Position numbers and translations under genes: made by a program. This document shows positions 1 through 8,121 of a stretch of DNA of 64,000 nt, one piece after another. Source of the stretch: Corynebacterium canis (GTDB lineage Bacteria > Actinomycetota > Actinomycetes > Mycobacteriales > Mycobacteriaceae); contig NZ_CP047080.1 of assembly GCF_030408595.1 (NCBI RefSeq), forward strand, positions 2,321,685 to 2,385,684, given 5' to 3'. Numbering within the stretch: the stretch's first letter is position 1; the number at the start of each line of letters is the position of its first letter. The notes beneath the pieces are model-generated. The model did not search any database. It worked only from the letters and a program-made list of their open reading frames with translations, and had not been told where the DNA came from.

Positions 1-1133
1 GTGCCCGCCTGCACACCGAGCTTCCCACGTTTCGCACACTGTTTAAAACGCGGGGGCTGGTGTCATGGCGGCACATGATAAGCATGGAACGTGTTTTTGA
101 ACGCCTAGAAGAACCGCTCACCCCGCAACAATGCGGCACAATCGACGCTGCGCTGGTGGAAAAGTTCACCGCTACCGTCCCCGGACAAGATATACCCAGC
201 CCCGCCGAAGTATCACACTGGCTCGAGGAAATTGTGCGCGAGATGCTGCTTCCAACGGAGACGGCGGACACGAAACCAAACACAGTTGCGCTGTCTTCGG
301 GCGCCAATGGCGGTAACGCATTGCTGACCGCAGAATTATCAGACATGGACGCCAAGGTGGTCTTTGACACGATTGAGGTGTTTGCCAAACAGCACGAGGT
401 AAGCAAATCGGAAGCGTTGGTAACCTTGGTATGCAACCGGCCCGAGGGCACCGATGTGGTGAGCAAGCTCGTGCTTGTGGGGTTCGGTTCGCCGCGCCCA
501 GAGGAAACCGTGGATGCCACATGGCTGTATAACACCGGACCCGTCACCGCCGCTCAGCGCGCCAAATTGGGCTCCGTGCGGAAGGTGTATTACGACGCTC
601 ACCAGGTGGCTAAGCAATGCCGGCGCGAACACGAACCTAGTTTCGAGCTGCGGGCGACCATTTGGCTACGGGACCTTACATGCCGCTATCCCGGCTGCAA
701 CGTACCCGCACACAAGTGCGACATCGACCACGTGATCAACCACGCCGCCGGCGGGTGGACCACCGCCTCGAACCTGCAAAGCTTGTGCCGGAAGCATCAT
801 AACGCGAAAACCGACCGGCGAGTCCGGGCAACAATGAACTCCAAAGGGCACGTCACCTGGCATCGCGCCAACGGCGCCTTCATCGGGACAACCCTGCCCA
901 AAGGTCCCCTGGCGGGGCTTGAGGGATTGATCGGCGGCATCACCACGCGGCATTCCGGGAAAACCTCAAAGGACGACAACACCAATCCGCCGATCCGCAA
1001 CGGGCTCGGCCGGTGGGGCTACACCTTGGAGCAAAAGCGGCGGCGCATCCGGAGGTTCATCAAACTCCGCGCGCAAGGTGCTGACCCACCACAAGCCGAC
1101 ACATGCTTGCCTCACCCCGCAGGACGGGGCTAG
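1..1133 (+). CDS. DUF222/HNH endonuclease-domain protein, 5' end cut by window edge
   Basis: The reading frame is open from the first bases of the window (first complete codon at base 3), and the upstream residues ARLHTELPTFRTLF resemble the DUF222 (13E12 repeat) region. The gene therefore very probably starts outside the window, and the in-frame GTG at 60 is not a convincing start. The N-terminal part is the helical DUF222 region. Near the C-terminus lies an HNH nuclease motif: CRYPGC, then DIDHVINHAAGG, then LCRKHHNAK, giving the zinc cysteines and the H...N...H residues. Family knowledge: these proteins are abundant and often multicopy in actinobacteria. They carry a putative HNH nuclease, and their cellular role is mostly unknown. 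The family is confident; any biological role is not. Confidence 0.85.
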   Translation, partial: ARLHTELPTFRTLFKTRGLVSWRHMISMERVFERLEEPLTPQQCGTIDAALVEKFTATVPGQDIPSPAEVSHWLEEIVREMLLPTETADTKPNTVALSSGANGGNALLTAELSDMDAKVVFDTIEVFAKQHEVSKSEALVTLVCNRPEGTDVVSKLVLVGFGSPRPEETVDATWLYNTGPVTAAQRAKLGSVRKVYYDAHQVAKQCRREHEPSFELRATIWLRDLTCRYPGCNVPAHKCDIDHVINHAAGGWTTASNLQSLCRKHHNAKTDRRVRATMNSKGHVTWHRANGAFIGTTLPKGPLAGLEGLIGGITTRHSGKTSKDDNTNPPIRNGLGRWGYTLEQKRRRIRRFIKLRAQGADPPQADTCLPHPAGRG

Positions 1134-1153
1134 CAGGCATGCCTTCACACAAA

Positions 1154-2296
1154 TTAGGCGGCGTGACCGGCGATCGAAATGTCTCGGAGACTACTTGGAT
1201 GGACTAACAGCAAGCGCGAAGTGACAATGCACTCCAGCTCCACGCAATCTCCGACAAGGGAACCAACCGTGAAAATGGAAGCAAAATCGCCATCGGGACC
1301 ATGACACAGCGTGGCCTTAATCAGCGAACGGGACTGGTGAAGCCGCTCCCAAGTTGAATGGTCATACACATTGATCTTCAAACCCTGCATGATCGCTGGG
1401 CAGCCAACAGCCTGAGGAGGTTGCACCGGCTGCTCGAATTTCACCGGTTCATAGGTGTCCTTACCGGCAAACTTCGCAAGGACCCGAGTAGGGATCTTCG
1501 AAAGAACCTGACGGGCAAGGAGCTTCGCGGCGTCGCCGATGGCAGGATCGGCCCTGAGCGCGGCGTCGCGAAGCAAGGAGTCAATGGCGATCAGCATCGC
1601 CTCACAACCCATGTCCGCATCGGCGCTCGGCGACAATGGAACGTGCGAAGAAAGGAGCTGTTCAACGAAGAAAAGTTCAGCGGGGCCGCTAGCTCGGCGC
1701 ACCCGGTAGCCCTCGGACTTCAGCGTAGTAATCAATGCGAGCACAGCGGACCAACCTTCGCCCACCTCAGTCATGAGCTGCCACAACGTAATGGGGGCAT
1801 ACTGGCTTGCCAGCTGCAACCCAGCGCGGAACAAAACATGCGGGTCGTGGTACGAAAAGGAATGATAATCCTCCAGCGAATCCACCTTGTCGCACGCACA
1901 CCAAACAATCGGAAACTCGTGTGATTGCTGGGCAAGCACGCTGGGAAGGATCAGCATCGCATCGCCAAACTCGTCGAGAGTGACCGAACCAAAAACGAAC
2001 TCGGCGCAGCCTTCGATGGGCAAAAACTCGTTGACTTGGGCGGCGATAAGGAAACGGTTATTGGAAACGGCAACTGCGGAATCGACGGCGGGAATCTGTG
2101 TGGGATCGTTGCCAACGGCGCCATAAGCTGCGGCGACGTAAGCGTCAAGGTCTGTAAACACATCCAAACTCGAGGGCATAAACATAGGCACATCAACGCC
2201 TACAGAAAGGTGAGCGATCTGCTGGTATGCCTCGGGCTGGAAAAACACACTTGTGAAATCCTCAAACACGGAGATTTCCATTCCAACCAGGTCCAT
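1154..2296 (-). CDS. Hypothetical protein, 380 aa
   Basis: A long open frame of 380 codons with codon use like its neighbours and no signal peptide or membrane segment. It is rather acidic in its N-terminal half and has many short hydrophobic stretches, consistent with a soluble globular protein. I do not recognise any domain. The ATG at 2296 is followed five codons later by a second ATG (2281), and neither has a strong ribosome binding site, so the start may be either. The gene is tail-to-tail with the HNH protein gene and lies downstream of a perfect palindrome at 2461-2485. Possibly one of the strain-variable hypothetical genes common in corynebacteria. Confidence 0.6.
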   Translation of the reverse strand: MDLVGMEISVFEDFTSVFFQPEAYQQIAHLSVGVDVPMFMPSSLDVFTDLDAYVAAAYGAVGNDPTQIPAVDSAVAVSNNRFLIAAQVNEFLPIEGCAEFVFGSVTLDEFGDAMLILPSVLAQQSHEFPIVWCACDKVDSLEDYHSFSYHDPHVLFRAGLQLASQYAPITLWQLMTEVGEGWSAVLALITTLKSEGYRVRRASGPAELFFVEQLLSSHVPLSPSADADMGCEAMLIAIDSLLRDAALRADPAIGDAAKLLARQVLSKIPTRVLAKFAGKDTYEPVKFEQPVQPPQAVGCPAIMQGLKINVYDHSTWERLHQSRSLIKATLCHGPDGDFASIFTVGSLVGDCVELECIVTSRLLLVHPSSLRDISIAGHAA

Positions 2297-2460
2297 ACAC
2301 CAGACGCTAGTACCCCCGCGCCAAAACTGAAACGCTTTGCCTCATTCTGGAACGACAGAGTCGCAACAACACCCCTATAAGGGGGCATATTGCATGGGTT
2401 TTTCCGTTCTTAAAAGGGGTTTGCTGGGAGTTTGCGAGCACATCCGCGCCGAGCGCCAAT

Positions 2461-2485
2461 CTTAAATTGTGTCACACAATTTAAG
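2461..2485. promoter_or_regulatory. Perfect 25-bp palindrome (operator or terminator)
   Basis: Two 12-base arms (CTTAAATTGTGT and its exact complement) flank one central C. It lies about 165 bp upstream of the 380-aa hypothetical gene and just past the 3' end of the iminopeptidase gene. A second, imperfect inverted repeat (GATGCA...TGCATC) follows at 2487-2518 and could be the iminopeptidase terminator. The AT-rich arms without a following T-run look more like a protein-binding site than a rho-independent terminator. No regulator is identifiable. Confidence 0.5.
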
Positions 2486-2524
2486 TTGATGCAGCAAAAG
2501 TGGAGATGTTTTGCATCACACATT

Positions 2525-3796
2525 CTAATATTCGTTAGTCTTTGCTAATAGCACGCCGAGGATTCCGCCCCCGTCAACGCTAATCCCATCATGTTGGAAT
2601 TGATTTGTGATATGCAGGCGGATATCGCGAAACGCAGCCGCGGTATCCAAAGACAGGTCCATAGGAACGAAAATATCGTCGCAATACACGGCGGCGGCGC
2701 ACACGGCACGGGATTCGGAAAGGGCAGCGCGATCGTACAAACAGCCCCAATCGGACTTGACCGCGAGGGCTGCGGCCACCTCCGCGTACGGGGCAAGGGC
2801 GGGGTCTTCAACAAACTGCCAGGGGAAAATGTGTTCGCCCGTTAGGAAGAAGGGTTCACGGAAATCGCGGGGATCGGCGGCCTCCGCAAAGCCGGGGATT
2901 TCCTCGCGAATTCGATGGGCGGACCAATTCGTGGGACCCGGAACCGTACCACCGTAAATGACCTCATGGATCACAGCGTAGAGCGGGTTCCCGGCAAAGG
3001 AAACCTTCTGCCCAACCTGCGCCAGAAAGCCCTTCCGCAGGCGCTTTTCGCCACGAGTAACCACGAAAGGGTTTTCCAAAAGGTAGCCCAATTGCTCGAA
3101 ACCAGTGCCCCTGCCAAGGTCTAACCCGATAGTGCGAAACCGCCGCGCGGACAGGCGTTCCCCGGTGGGTAGGGTTTCAAAGGCGGAATCTAGGTGGTGG
3201 CAGATCTCGCGAATCCGCTCCTCCGCCCACGGAAATTGGCGGTAAAACTGCTCGTGCCGGGCGCGGGTACGGGCAAAGGTTGCGCGGTAAACATCGTCGG
3301 CGTGGCAGGCCGTGGCGGGCAGGCCGCCGGTAAGATAGGCGCGATCGATAACATCCGGGTGCCGGGATAAATACGTGGTAATGCAAAAGCCGCCGAAGCT
3401 TTGGCCGAATAGGCTCCAGGTTTGCACTCCCAATGCGGCCCGCAGGTCCTCGCAATCCGCGACAATTTGTTCGGCCCGCAGGAGGTCGAAATATCCGGGA
3501 GTCGCGGCGTCGATAAGCGGCGAACTGGAAAGACCGGTCCCGCGCTGATCGAGCAACACAACGCGGTGCTTTCGCAAGAGTTCGCCAATCCAGCCGGTAG
3601 CGCCGAAAAAGCGGGGTGCGGGAAAACCCGGCCCGCCCTGGAGGTAGAGGACGATGGGCCAATCCTCGCCGCCGTCGGGAATGATTTCGCGGGCGAAAAC
3701 GTCGAGGGTTCCTAGCTCTGGCCTGCTGCGATCCCATGGCACGGTGAGCGTGTGCGAACGTATGATGAATCCGAATCGGCGGTGCGCGAGCGTCAT
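2525..3796 (-). CDS. pip: Proline iminopeptidase-type alpha/beta hydrolase (peptidase family S33)
   Basis: Predicted cytoplasmic aminopeptidase removing N-terminal proline from peptides. An alpha/beta hydrolase core is visible: the oxyanion-hole motif QGGPGFP (residues 53-59, equivalent to HGGPG), DQRGTGLS at 83-90, the nucleophile elbow GQSFGG with Ser133, and a C-terminal His in QHDG. The length of 423 aa is normal for the long actinobacterial prolyl aminopeptidase group. The frame is open further upstream to 3829, but the ATG at 3796 (MTLAHRRFGF) is preferred because it leaves a 33-bp divergent promoter space before the next gene. A GTCGAYAAGC repeat lies inside it, encoding PLIDAA. The function is inferred from family; substrate specificity is untested. 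Confidence 0.85.
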   Translation of the reverse strand: MTLAHRRFGFIIRSHTLTVPWDRSRPELGTLDVFAREIIPDGGEDWPIVLYLQGGPGFPAPRFFGATGWIGELLRKHRVVLLDQRGTGLSSSPLIDAATPGYFDLLRAEQIVADCEDLRAALGVQTWSLFGQSFGGFCITTYLSRHPDVIDRAYLTGGLPATACHADDVYRATFARTRARHEQFYRQFPWAEERIREICHHLDSAFETLPTGERLSARRFRTIGLDLGRGTGFEQLGYLLENPFVVTRGEKRLRKGFLAQVGQKVSFAGNPLYAVIHEVIYGGTVPGPTNWSAHRIREEIPGFAEAADPRDFREPFFLTGEHIFPWQFVEDPALAPYAEVAAALAVKSDWGCLYDRAALSESRAVCAAAVYCDDIFVPMDLSLDTAAAFRDIRLHITNQFQHDGISVDGGGILGVLLAKTNEY

Positions 3797-3829
3797 AGCG
3801 TCGATCGTACCTACTACCACGGAGCACAC

Positions 3830-4906
3830 ATGACACGACTACACGGGATCGACCTCGCCCGCGCACTTGCAATCCTCGGCATGGTTTTCGCGCACGTCGG
3901 CCCCGCGAATTATTTCGGAGACGCGCTCACCCGCGGCTACGCCTCCGCAACCTTTGCCGTCCTAGCGGGAGTTTCGCTTTCGATCATCAGCTCGAGTTAC
4001 CGGCTCATGGTGCGCGGCGTACTGCTCATGGTGATCGGGTGTTTGCTGCAGCTCGCACAAAGCTCCATCGCCGTAGTGCTCGTGGCAATCGGCATTATTT
4101 TCGTACTTCTGCCGCCCGTTTTGCGATGGCGAAGTCGCTGGGTGGCGGCGCTGTGCGGCGGTTTTATGCTCATCGGGCCCGGCGTGCAAGTGGTGTCCGA
4201 GTGGAACGGTACATATACGGAAGTGCTCGGCATGCCATATCCGGCAATCGCCTGGTTAACCTATGGAACCCTCGGGATTCTTATTCACCGGCATTTGGTT
4301 CACTCGGCGGCATTGCAGGGCATTGTGCTCGTCCTCGGCACGGCGATTGGGGCGGCCGGCGTCGTGGTACGCGACGTCTTTGCCGAGGCCATCTGGATAC
4401 CCAAACTGGTGTCCGTATATTTCAGCCCGGAGCCGCACCAGGGAGGGCTTCTCGACGTCGCGTGCTCCTGCGGTGCGGCAAGCGCGGCGATCGCTGGCTG
4501 CCTCCTCTTGGTACAAATGTTCTACAGGCCGCTGTATCCGTTACGCGCATTGGGCGCGATGAGCCTGACGTTTTACGTCTGCCACGTGCTTACCGCCGGG
4601 CCGATCATGGACCACTCGGTAAGCGAGCCGGTGAGCGTCGAGCCCATGGCGAAAAACTGGGAGAAATTCCAAACAATAGTGCGATCCGCCGAAACCTACA
4701 GCGAATTCGCCGCGGAAGAACAAGAGTTCTACGCGCAGACGGTGCCCGAAAGCGCCCTAGAGGAAACGGACCACACACCAATATTCTGGTACACCCTCGC
4801 GGCGGGGCTGGTGTGCGCGCCGCTGTGGCTGTGGTTCTTCCGCAGAGGCCCCCTAGAATGGGTCATGCATAGGTTGATAGAACGAGCGGAACGCGACCGT
4901 TTTTAG
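3830..4906 (+). CDS. Polytopic membrane protein, acyltransferase/DUF418-like
   Basis: Predicted inner-membrane protein of 358 aa with about nine hydrophobic segments. The N-terminus RLHGIDLARALAILGMVFAH is the signature opening of the HGSNAT/DUF1624-DUF418 group of membrane acyltransferases, which move acyl groups across the membrane onto sugars or lipids. A late segment LRALGAMSLTFYVCHVL matches the conserved C-terminal helix of that group. The start at 3830 has GGAG eight bases upstream; an in-frame start at 3752 would overlap the divergent iminopeptidase gene and is rejected. The loop between the last two helices (about residues 260-320) is long and acidic. The acceptor and donor are unknown. 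Confidence 0.7.
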   Translation: MTRLHGIDLARALAILGMVFAHVGPANYFGDALTRGYASATFAVLAGVSLSIISSSYRLMVRGVLLMVIGCLLQLAQSSIAVVLVAIGIIFVLLPPVLRWRSRWVAALCGGFMLIGPGVQVVSEWNGTYTEVLGMPYPAIAWLTYGTLGILIHRHLVHSAALQGIVLVLGTAIGAAGVVVRDVFAEAIWIPKLVSVYFSPEPHQGGLLDVACSCGAASAAIAGCLLLVQMFYRPLYPLRALGAMSLTFYVCHVLTAGPIMDHSVSEPVSVEPMAKNWEKFQTIVRSAETYSEFAAEEQEFYAQTVPESALEETDHTPIFWYTLAAGLVCAPLWLWFFRRGPLEWVMHRLIERAERDRF

Positions 4907-5005
4907 CGGACCGAACGCGTTTGCATGGACGCAACCTAAGTGCGCCAGGTAGGCTCACCTTGGACATAAAAGAATCACCCTGTTCGGAAAGGCCCCGGAA
5001 ATTCC

Positions 5006-5506
5006 ATGACCTCCCGCTTCCGCGCTGCGTCCATTGCAGCCGCAATCCTCGTCCTTGCCGCTTGCAGTCCGCCCAACCAGCAGGACACCACGCAACCGAA
5101 AATCGACACCGCTTCCGACGTAGCAGCCCCTACGAAGACGGCGAAGTCCACCACGAAAGCTACCGTGGACAGCACTTCCGGGTTAAAGGACGGGGACAAG
5201 ATCACGGTGAATATCACCGGCCTTGACCCTACATTGGGGTACTACGCCGCGATCTGCGCTGATGACAACGCCCCCGTGCCCGTGTGCACCGGGAACCGCG
5301 GCGATACCGAATCGCAGGTATGGATCAAGTCCGATGGTGGCACCGTCACCATGGACGCGAACGGTGCTGCGACCGTGACGCTGACCGCCGTTTCCACGGG
5401 CGAAGGCATCGACTGCACCACCGATTCCTGCGTGCTTAAGGTATTTGGGGATCACGCCCAAAACTTTGCGGACGTCACCAGCGTGCCCGTCACTTTTGCA
5501 CACTAG
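5006..5506 (+). CDS. Lipoprotein with neocarzinostatin-like domain
   Basis: Predicted secreted lipoprotein of 166 aa. A short basic N-terminus, hydrophobic core and lipobox LAAC with Cys20 are visible, followed by a Ser/Thr-rich linker to about residue 60. The remainder (TSGLKDGDKITVNITGLDP, paired cysteines in ICADD...PVCTG and DCTTDSC) resembles the immunoglobulin-like fold of the neocarzinostatin family, which has two disulfides. Corynebacteria and mycobacteria carry several such surface proteins of unknown ligand. The gene appears to be a single transcription unit, about 100 bp after the membrane acyltransferase and 43 bp before selO. The domain call is by pattern only. Confidence 0.7.
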   Translation: MTSRFRAASIAAAILVLAACSPPNQQDTTQPKIDTASDVAAPTKTAKSTTKATVDSTSGLKDGDKITVNITGLDPTLGYYAAICADDNAPVPVCTGNRGDTESQVWIKSDGGTVTMDANGAATVTLTAVSTGEGIDCTTDSCVLKVFGDHAQNFADVTSVPVTFAH

Positions 5507-5549
5507 GGCATAGCGCCGGGCCTACGCCAGCGCAACGTAGAATTTCCCC

Positions 5550-6806
5550 ATGCTCTCTACCCCGGTTATTCAGCACCGCTTTGCGGATGCGTTTCCTGAG
5601 CTGTCTGTGGCGTGTATTCCGGAGAGAGCACCGCAGCCGGAATTGGTGACGTTGAATGAGCCGCTCGCGCTAGAATTGGGGTTCAGCCCGGCGTGGTTGC
5701 GTTCGGAGGACGGGATTCAGTTCCTGCTCGGCCAGGACGCGCCGCACGCGGTTGCGCAGGCGTATGCGGGCCACCAATTTGGCCAGTTTTCGCCCGTGCT
5801 TGGCGACGGCCGCGCTTGCCTCCTCGGCGAAATCACCGACATGCATGGAGCGCAACACGACATTCATTTGAAAGGCTCCGGCCCCACGAAGTTCGCACGT
5901 GGTGGCGACGGCCGCGCCGCCCTAGGCCCGATGCTCCGCGAGTTCTTGGTAAGCAATTTTCTCCACGCTGTCAATGTGCCTACGACTCGCTCCCTCGCCG
6001 TGCTGACCACCGGCCATACGGTGCAGCGGGAACGCGTATTGCCCGCCGCCGTGCTCGTGCGCGTGGCCGCGAGCCACCTGCGGATCGGCACGTTCCAATA
6101 CGCCGCGCGAAGCCCTGACCTGCTGAAACGAATAACGGATTATGCGGCAAAGTTGCATTATCCGGATACGGTCGGTGATCCATTGGCGCTCCTAGAGGCG
6201 GTGATGGACGCCCAGGTGCGCACCGTTGCGGAGTGGATGGGCCTCGGCTTTGTGCACGGCGTAATGAACACCGACAACACAACGATTTCCGGCGAAACCA
6301 TCGATTTCGGCCCCTGCGCGTTTCTCGAACAACATGACGCATACGCCTGTTTCAGCAGCATTGATACGCGCGGGCGTTACCGCTTTGGGAACCAGCCCGG
6401 CATCCTCGCGTGGAACCTCGCCCGCCTAGCCGAATCGCTCCTCCCGCTTATCGACGCCGCGGCAGCAACACGCTTGTGCGATTCCTTCCCGCACCGCTTT
6501 ATCGACGCATATAGGGCGGTGCTGGAACGGAAACTTGACGGCCCGATCCCCCAAGATTTCCATATCACCGGCGACCATACTGCGTTTTTCCAAGACATCG
6601 CCCCCTTGCGGAATCCGGTGCTGATCCCCCGCAACCACCTAGTCGAGGCCGCGATCGACCAGGCGAACAACGGCAACACGGAGCCCTTTTGCGCGCTCTA
6701 TGCCTCACTGACCACACCGTACGATATTCCCGCCCAGCATCCCGAATTCATGTACGCGGCGCCGGCCGGTTTTATGGAGACGTTCCGCACCTTTTGCGGC
6801 ACCTAA
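5550..6806 (+). CDS. selO: Protein adenylyltransferase SelO (YdiU/UPF0061 family)
   Basis: Pseudokinase-fold enzyme that, in studied members, transfers AMP from ATP to Ser/Thr/Tyr residues of proteins in redox stress. Conserved blocks are visible in order: YAGHQFGQFSPVLGDGRA, HLKGSGPTKFARGGDGRA, LREFLVSNFLHA, GFVHGVMNTDNT (metal/ATP-binding Asn-Asp region) and TIDFGPCAF (DFG-like). At 418 aa it is shorter than the ~480-aa proteobacterial form, with shortening in the C-terminal half. The last residues FCGT keep a terminal cysteine where other members have selenocysteine or CSS. Its stop codon overlaps the stop of the convergent antiterminator gene by two bases. Confidence 0.9.
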   Translation: MLSTPVIQHRFADAFPELSVACIPERAPQPELVTLNEPLALELGFSPAWLRSEDGIQFLLGQDAPHAVAQAYAGHQFGQFSPVLGDGRACLLGEITDMHGAQHDIHLKGSGPTKFARGGDGRAALGPMLREFLVSNFLHAVNVPTTRSLAVLTTGHTVQRERVLPAAVLVRVAASHLRIGTFQYAARSPDLLKRITDYAAKLHYPDTVGDPLALLEAVMDAQVRTVAEWMGLGFVHGVMNTDNTTISGETIDFGPCAFLEQHDAYACFSSIDTRGRYRFGNQPGILAWNLARLAESLLPLIDAAAATRLCDSFPHRFIDAYRAVLERKLDGPIPQDFHITGDHTAFFQDIAPLRNPVLIPRNHLVEAAIDQANNGNTEPFCALYASLTTPYDIPAQHPEFMYAAPAGFMETFRTFCGT

Positions 6807-7619
6807 TGTTTTACGTGCACTAGGCGCGAAACATGCAACGCCAAGAATCCGATTTCGGCTTCGGTGAGTGGGGTGTTTCGGCGTTCGCCCAAGTAGTCTG
6901 CGATCGATTGCGCAATGCGCCACGACGCCGCAAGGGTTTGCTTAATGGCGGCGAGGACCTCGACGGGCTCGTGATCGGAACGGCGATCGCTAGCCAGCCG
7001 CGCAAAAAGGTACCGTACGTGGGTGATAAAACGCGCGGTGACCGTGGCTTTCGGATCCACATCCACCCCATAGGTGCGTTCCAAAATAGTAAGGATCTGG
7101 CGGATATCCTCAGTCATGCGGACGGCCGTGGAAATGCGATGAGTATCAAATTGGGCGCTCACGGCGTGCAGGGAGATCTACGCCGAGATCAGCGCGAATC
7201 ACCTTGACCGCGAAGCAACCAAACTTGTGTTCCTCTGGGTAAAGCTGCTCGATCTCAAAGGCGAGCGGCGCGTCGAACGTATCACCAGCGGCTACCCTGC
7301 GCAGGGCGAAATCGAGATGCTCCGCCAAGGGCAACAGCATGGAAATCGGGTTCATATTGAACCGATCTTGGGCCGCGATCACGATCTTGCGGGCAGCCGC
7401 GAGCACATCGGCGGGGATGGCTGCCAACGCGTCGGCGATTTCGCCGGCCCGCTGCTGGGATTCCAAAACGTACGTCAATTGGATGCGCTCCGGCGCGATC
7501 TCTTCCCCGCTTTTCACGCCGAACCCAACGCCGCGTCCCGTCACAACCACGCTGCGCCCGTACTCGTCGAGAGCCTCGGCCACGTTGTTATTGCACCGGC
7601 GCTTCAGCGTGTACCCCAT
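6803..7619 (-). pseudogene. LicT/BglG-type transcription antiterminator, frameshifted
   Basis: The gene starts at ATG 7619 (GGAG upstream, one base after the EIIA stop). It encodes the RNA-binding CAT domain (MGYTLKRRCNNNVAEALDEY) and PRD1 up to LGVDLPARRERPI, then ends at a stop near 7147. The next frame continues with ISLHAVSAQFDTHRIS, the expected end of PRD1 (normally FIALHxVNAQ), and a complete PRD2 ending GFLALHVSRL. The block that should join them (family form LPEDEAAF) is missing, so a deletion of about 26 bases near 7165-7175 seems to have shifted the frame. Family role: binds a RAT hairpin to prevent termination, controlled by PTS phosphorylation of PRD histidines. A sequencing error cannot be excluded, but a missing block argues for real decay. 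Confidence 0.8.
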
Positions 7620-7620
7620 G

Positions 7621-8121
7621 CTAGAACTCCATTTCGAGAACATCCTCGCCGAATACGGCATCGAAACGCGGGTCAGTATGCGTCATGCCAGCGGAGTTCG
7701 TCACCACGACCATGGTGTCCAAACACTCAACGGCGGTACGGATCGCGGCAGCGTTCTCCAGCTGCACTACAACCTCGCCGCGTTGCACATAATCTCCCTG
7801 AATCCTTAACGCACGAAACCCATTGCCTTTGAGATTAACGGTATCAAGACCGATATGGACCAGCACTTCCACCCCTTCGGGGGTACGGATCGAAAATGCG
7901 TGGCAGCTGGGCAGCATCTGAAAAATCTGGCCGGACACGGGGGCCACAATCACCTCGTCGGCGGTGTGTACGGCGAACCCGAAACCCAGTATTCCGCGCG
8001 AAAACACGGGGTCAGGCACCTGTTCGAGCGGGAAAACAGCGCCGCGGACGGGCGCTCCAACACCCAACTTTGTTCCCGCAGTCGGGCGTTTCGCTTTCCC
8101 AAAACCGAACAAATCAATCAT
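7621..8121 (-). CDS. PTS glucose-family EIIA component (Crr-like)
   Basis: Cytoplasmic phosphocarrier of the sugar phosphotransferase system, 166 aa, taking phosphate from HPr and passing it to EIIB. The family signature is clear: PLEQVPDPVFSRGILGFGFA (31-50), His74 in SCHAFSIRT and the phosphorylated His89 in EVLVHIGLDTVNL, then GDYVQRGE. The start ATG at 8121 overlaps the end of the EIICB gene by eight bases (GGATGATTGA), indicating translational coupling; longer in-frame starts inside EIICB are rejected. Downstream, the antiterminator begins one base after the stop. It forms an operon with EIICB and the broken antiterminator. Confidence 0.92.
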   Translation of the reverse strand: MIDLFGFGKAKRPTAGTKLGVGAPVRGAVFPLEQVPDPVFSRGILGFGFAVHTADEVIVAPVSGQIFQMLPSCHAFSIRTPEGVEVLVHIGLDTVNLKGNGFRALRIQGDYVQRGEVVVQLENAAAIRTAVECLDTMVVVTNSAGMTHTDPRFDAVFGEDVLEMEF

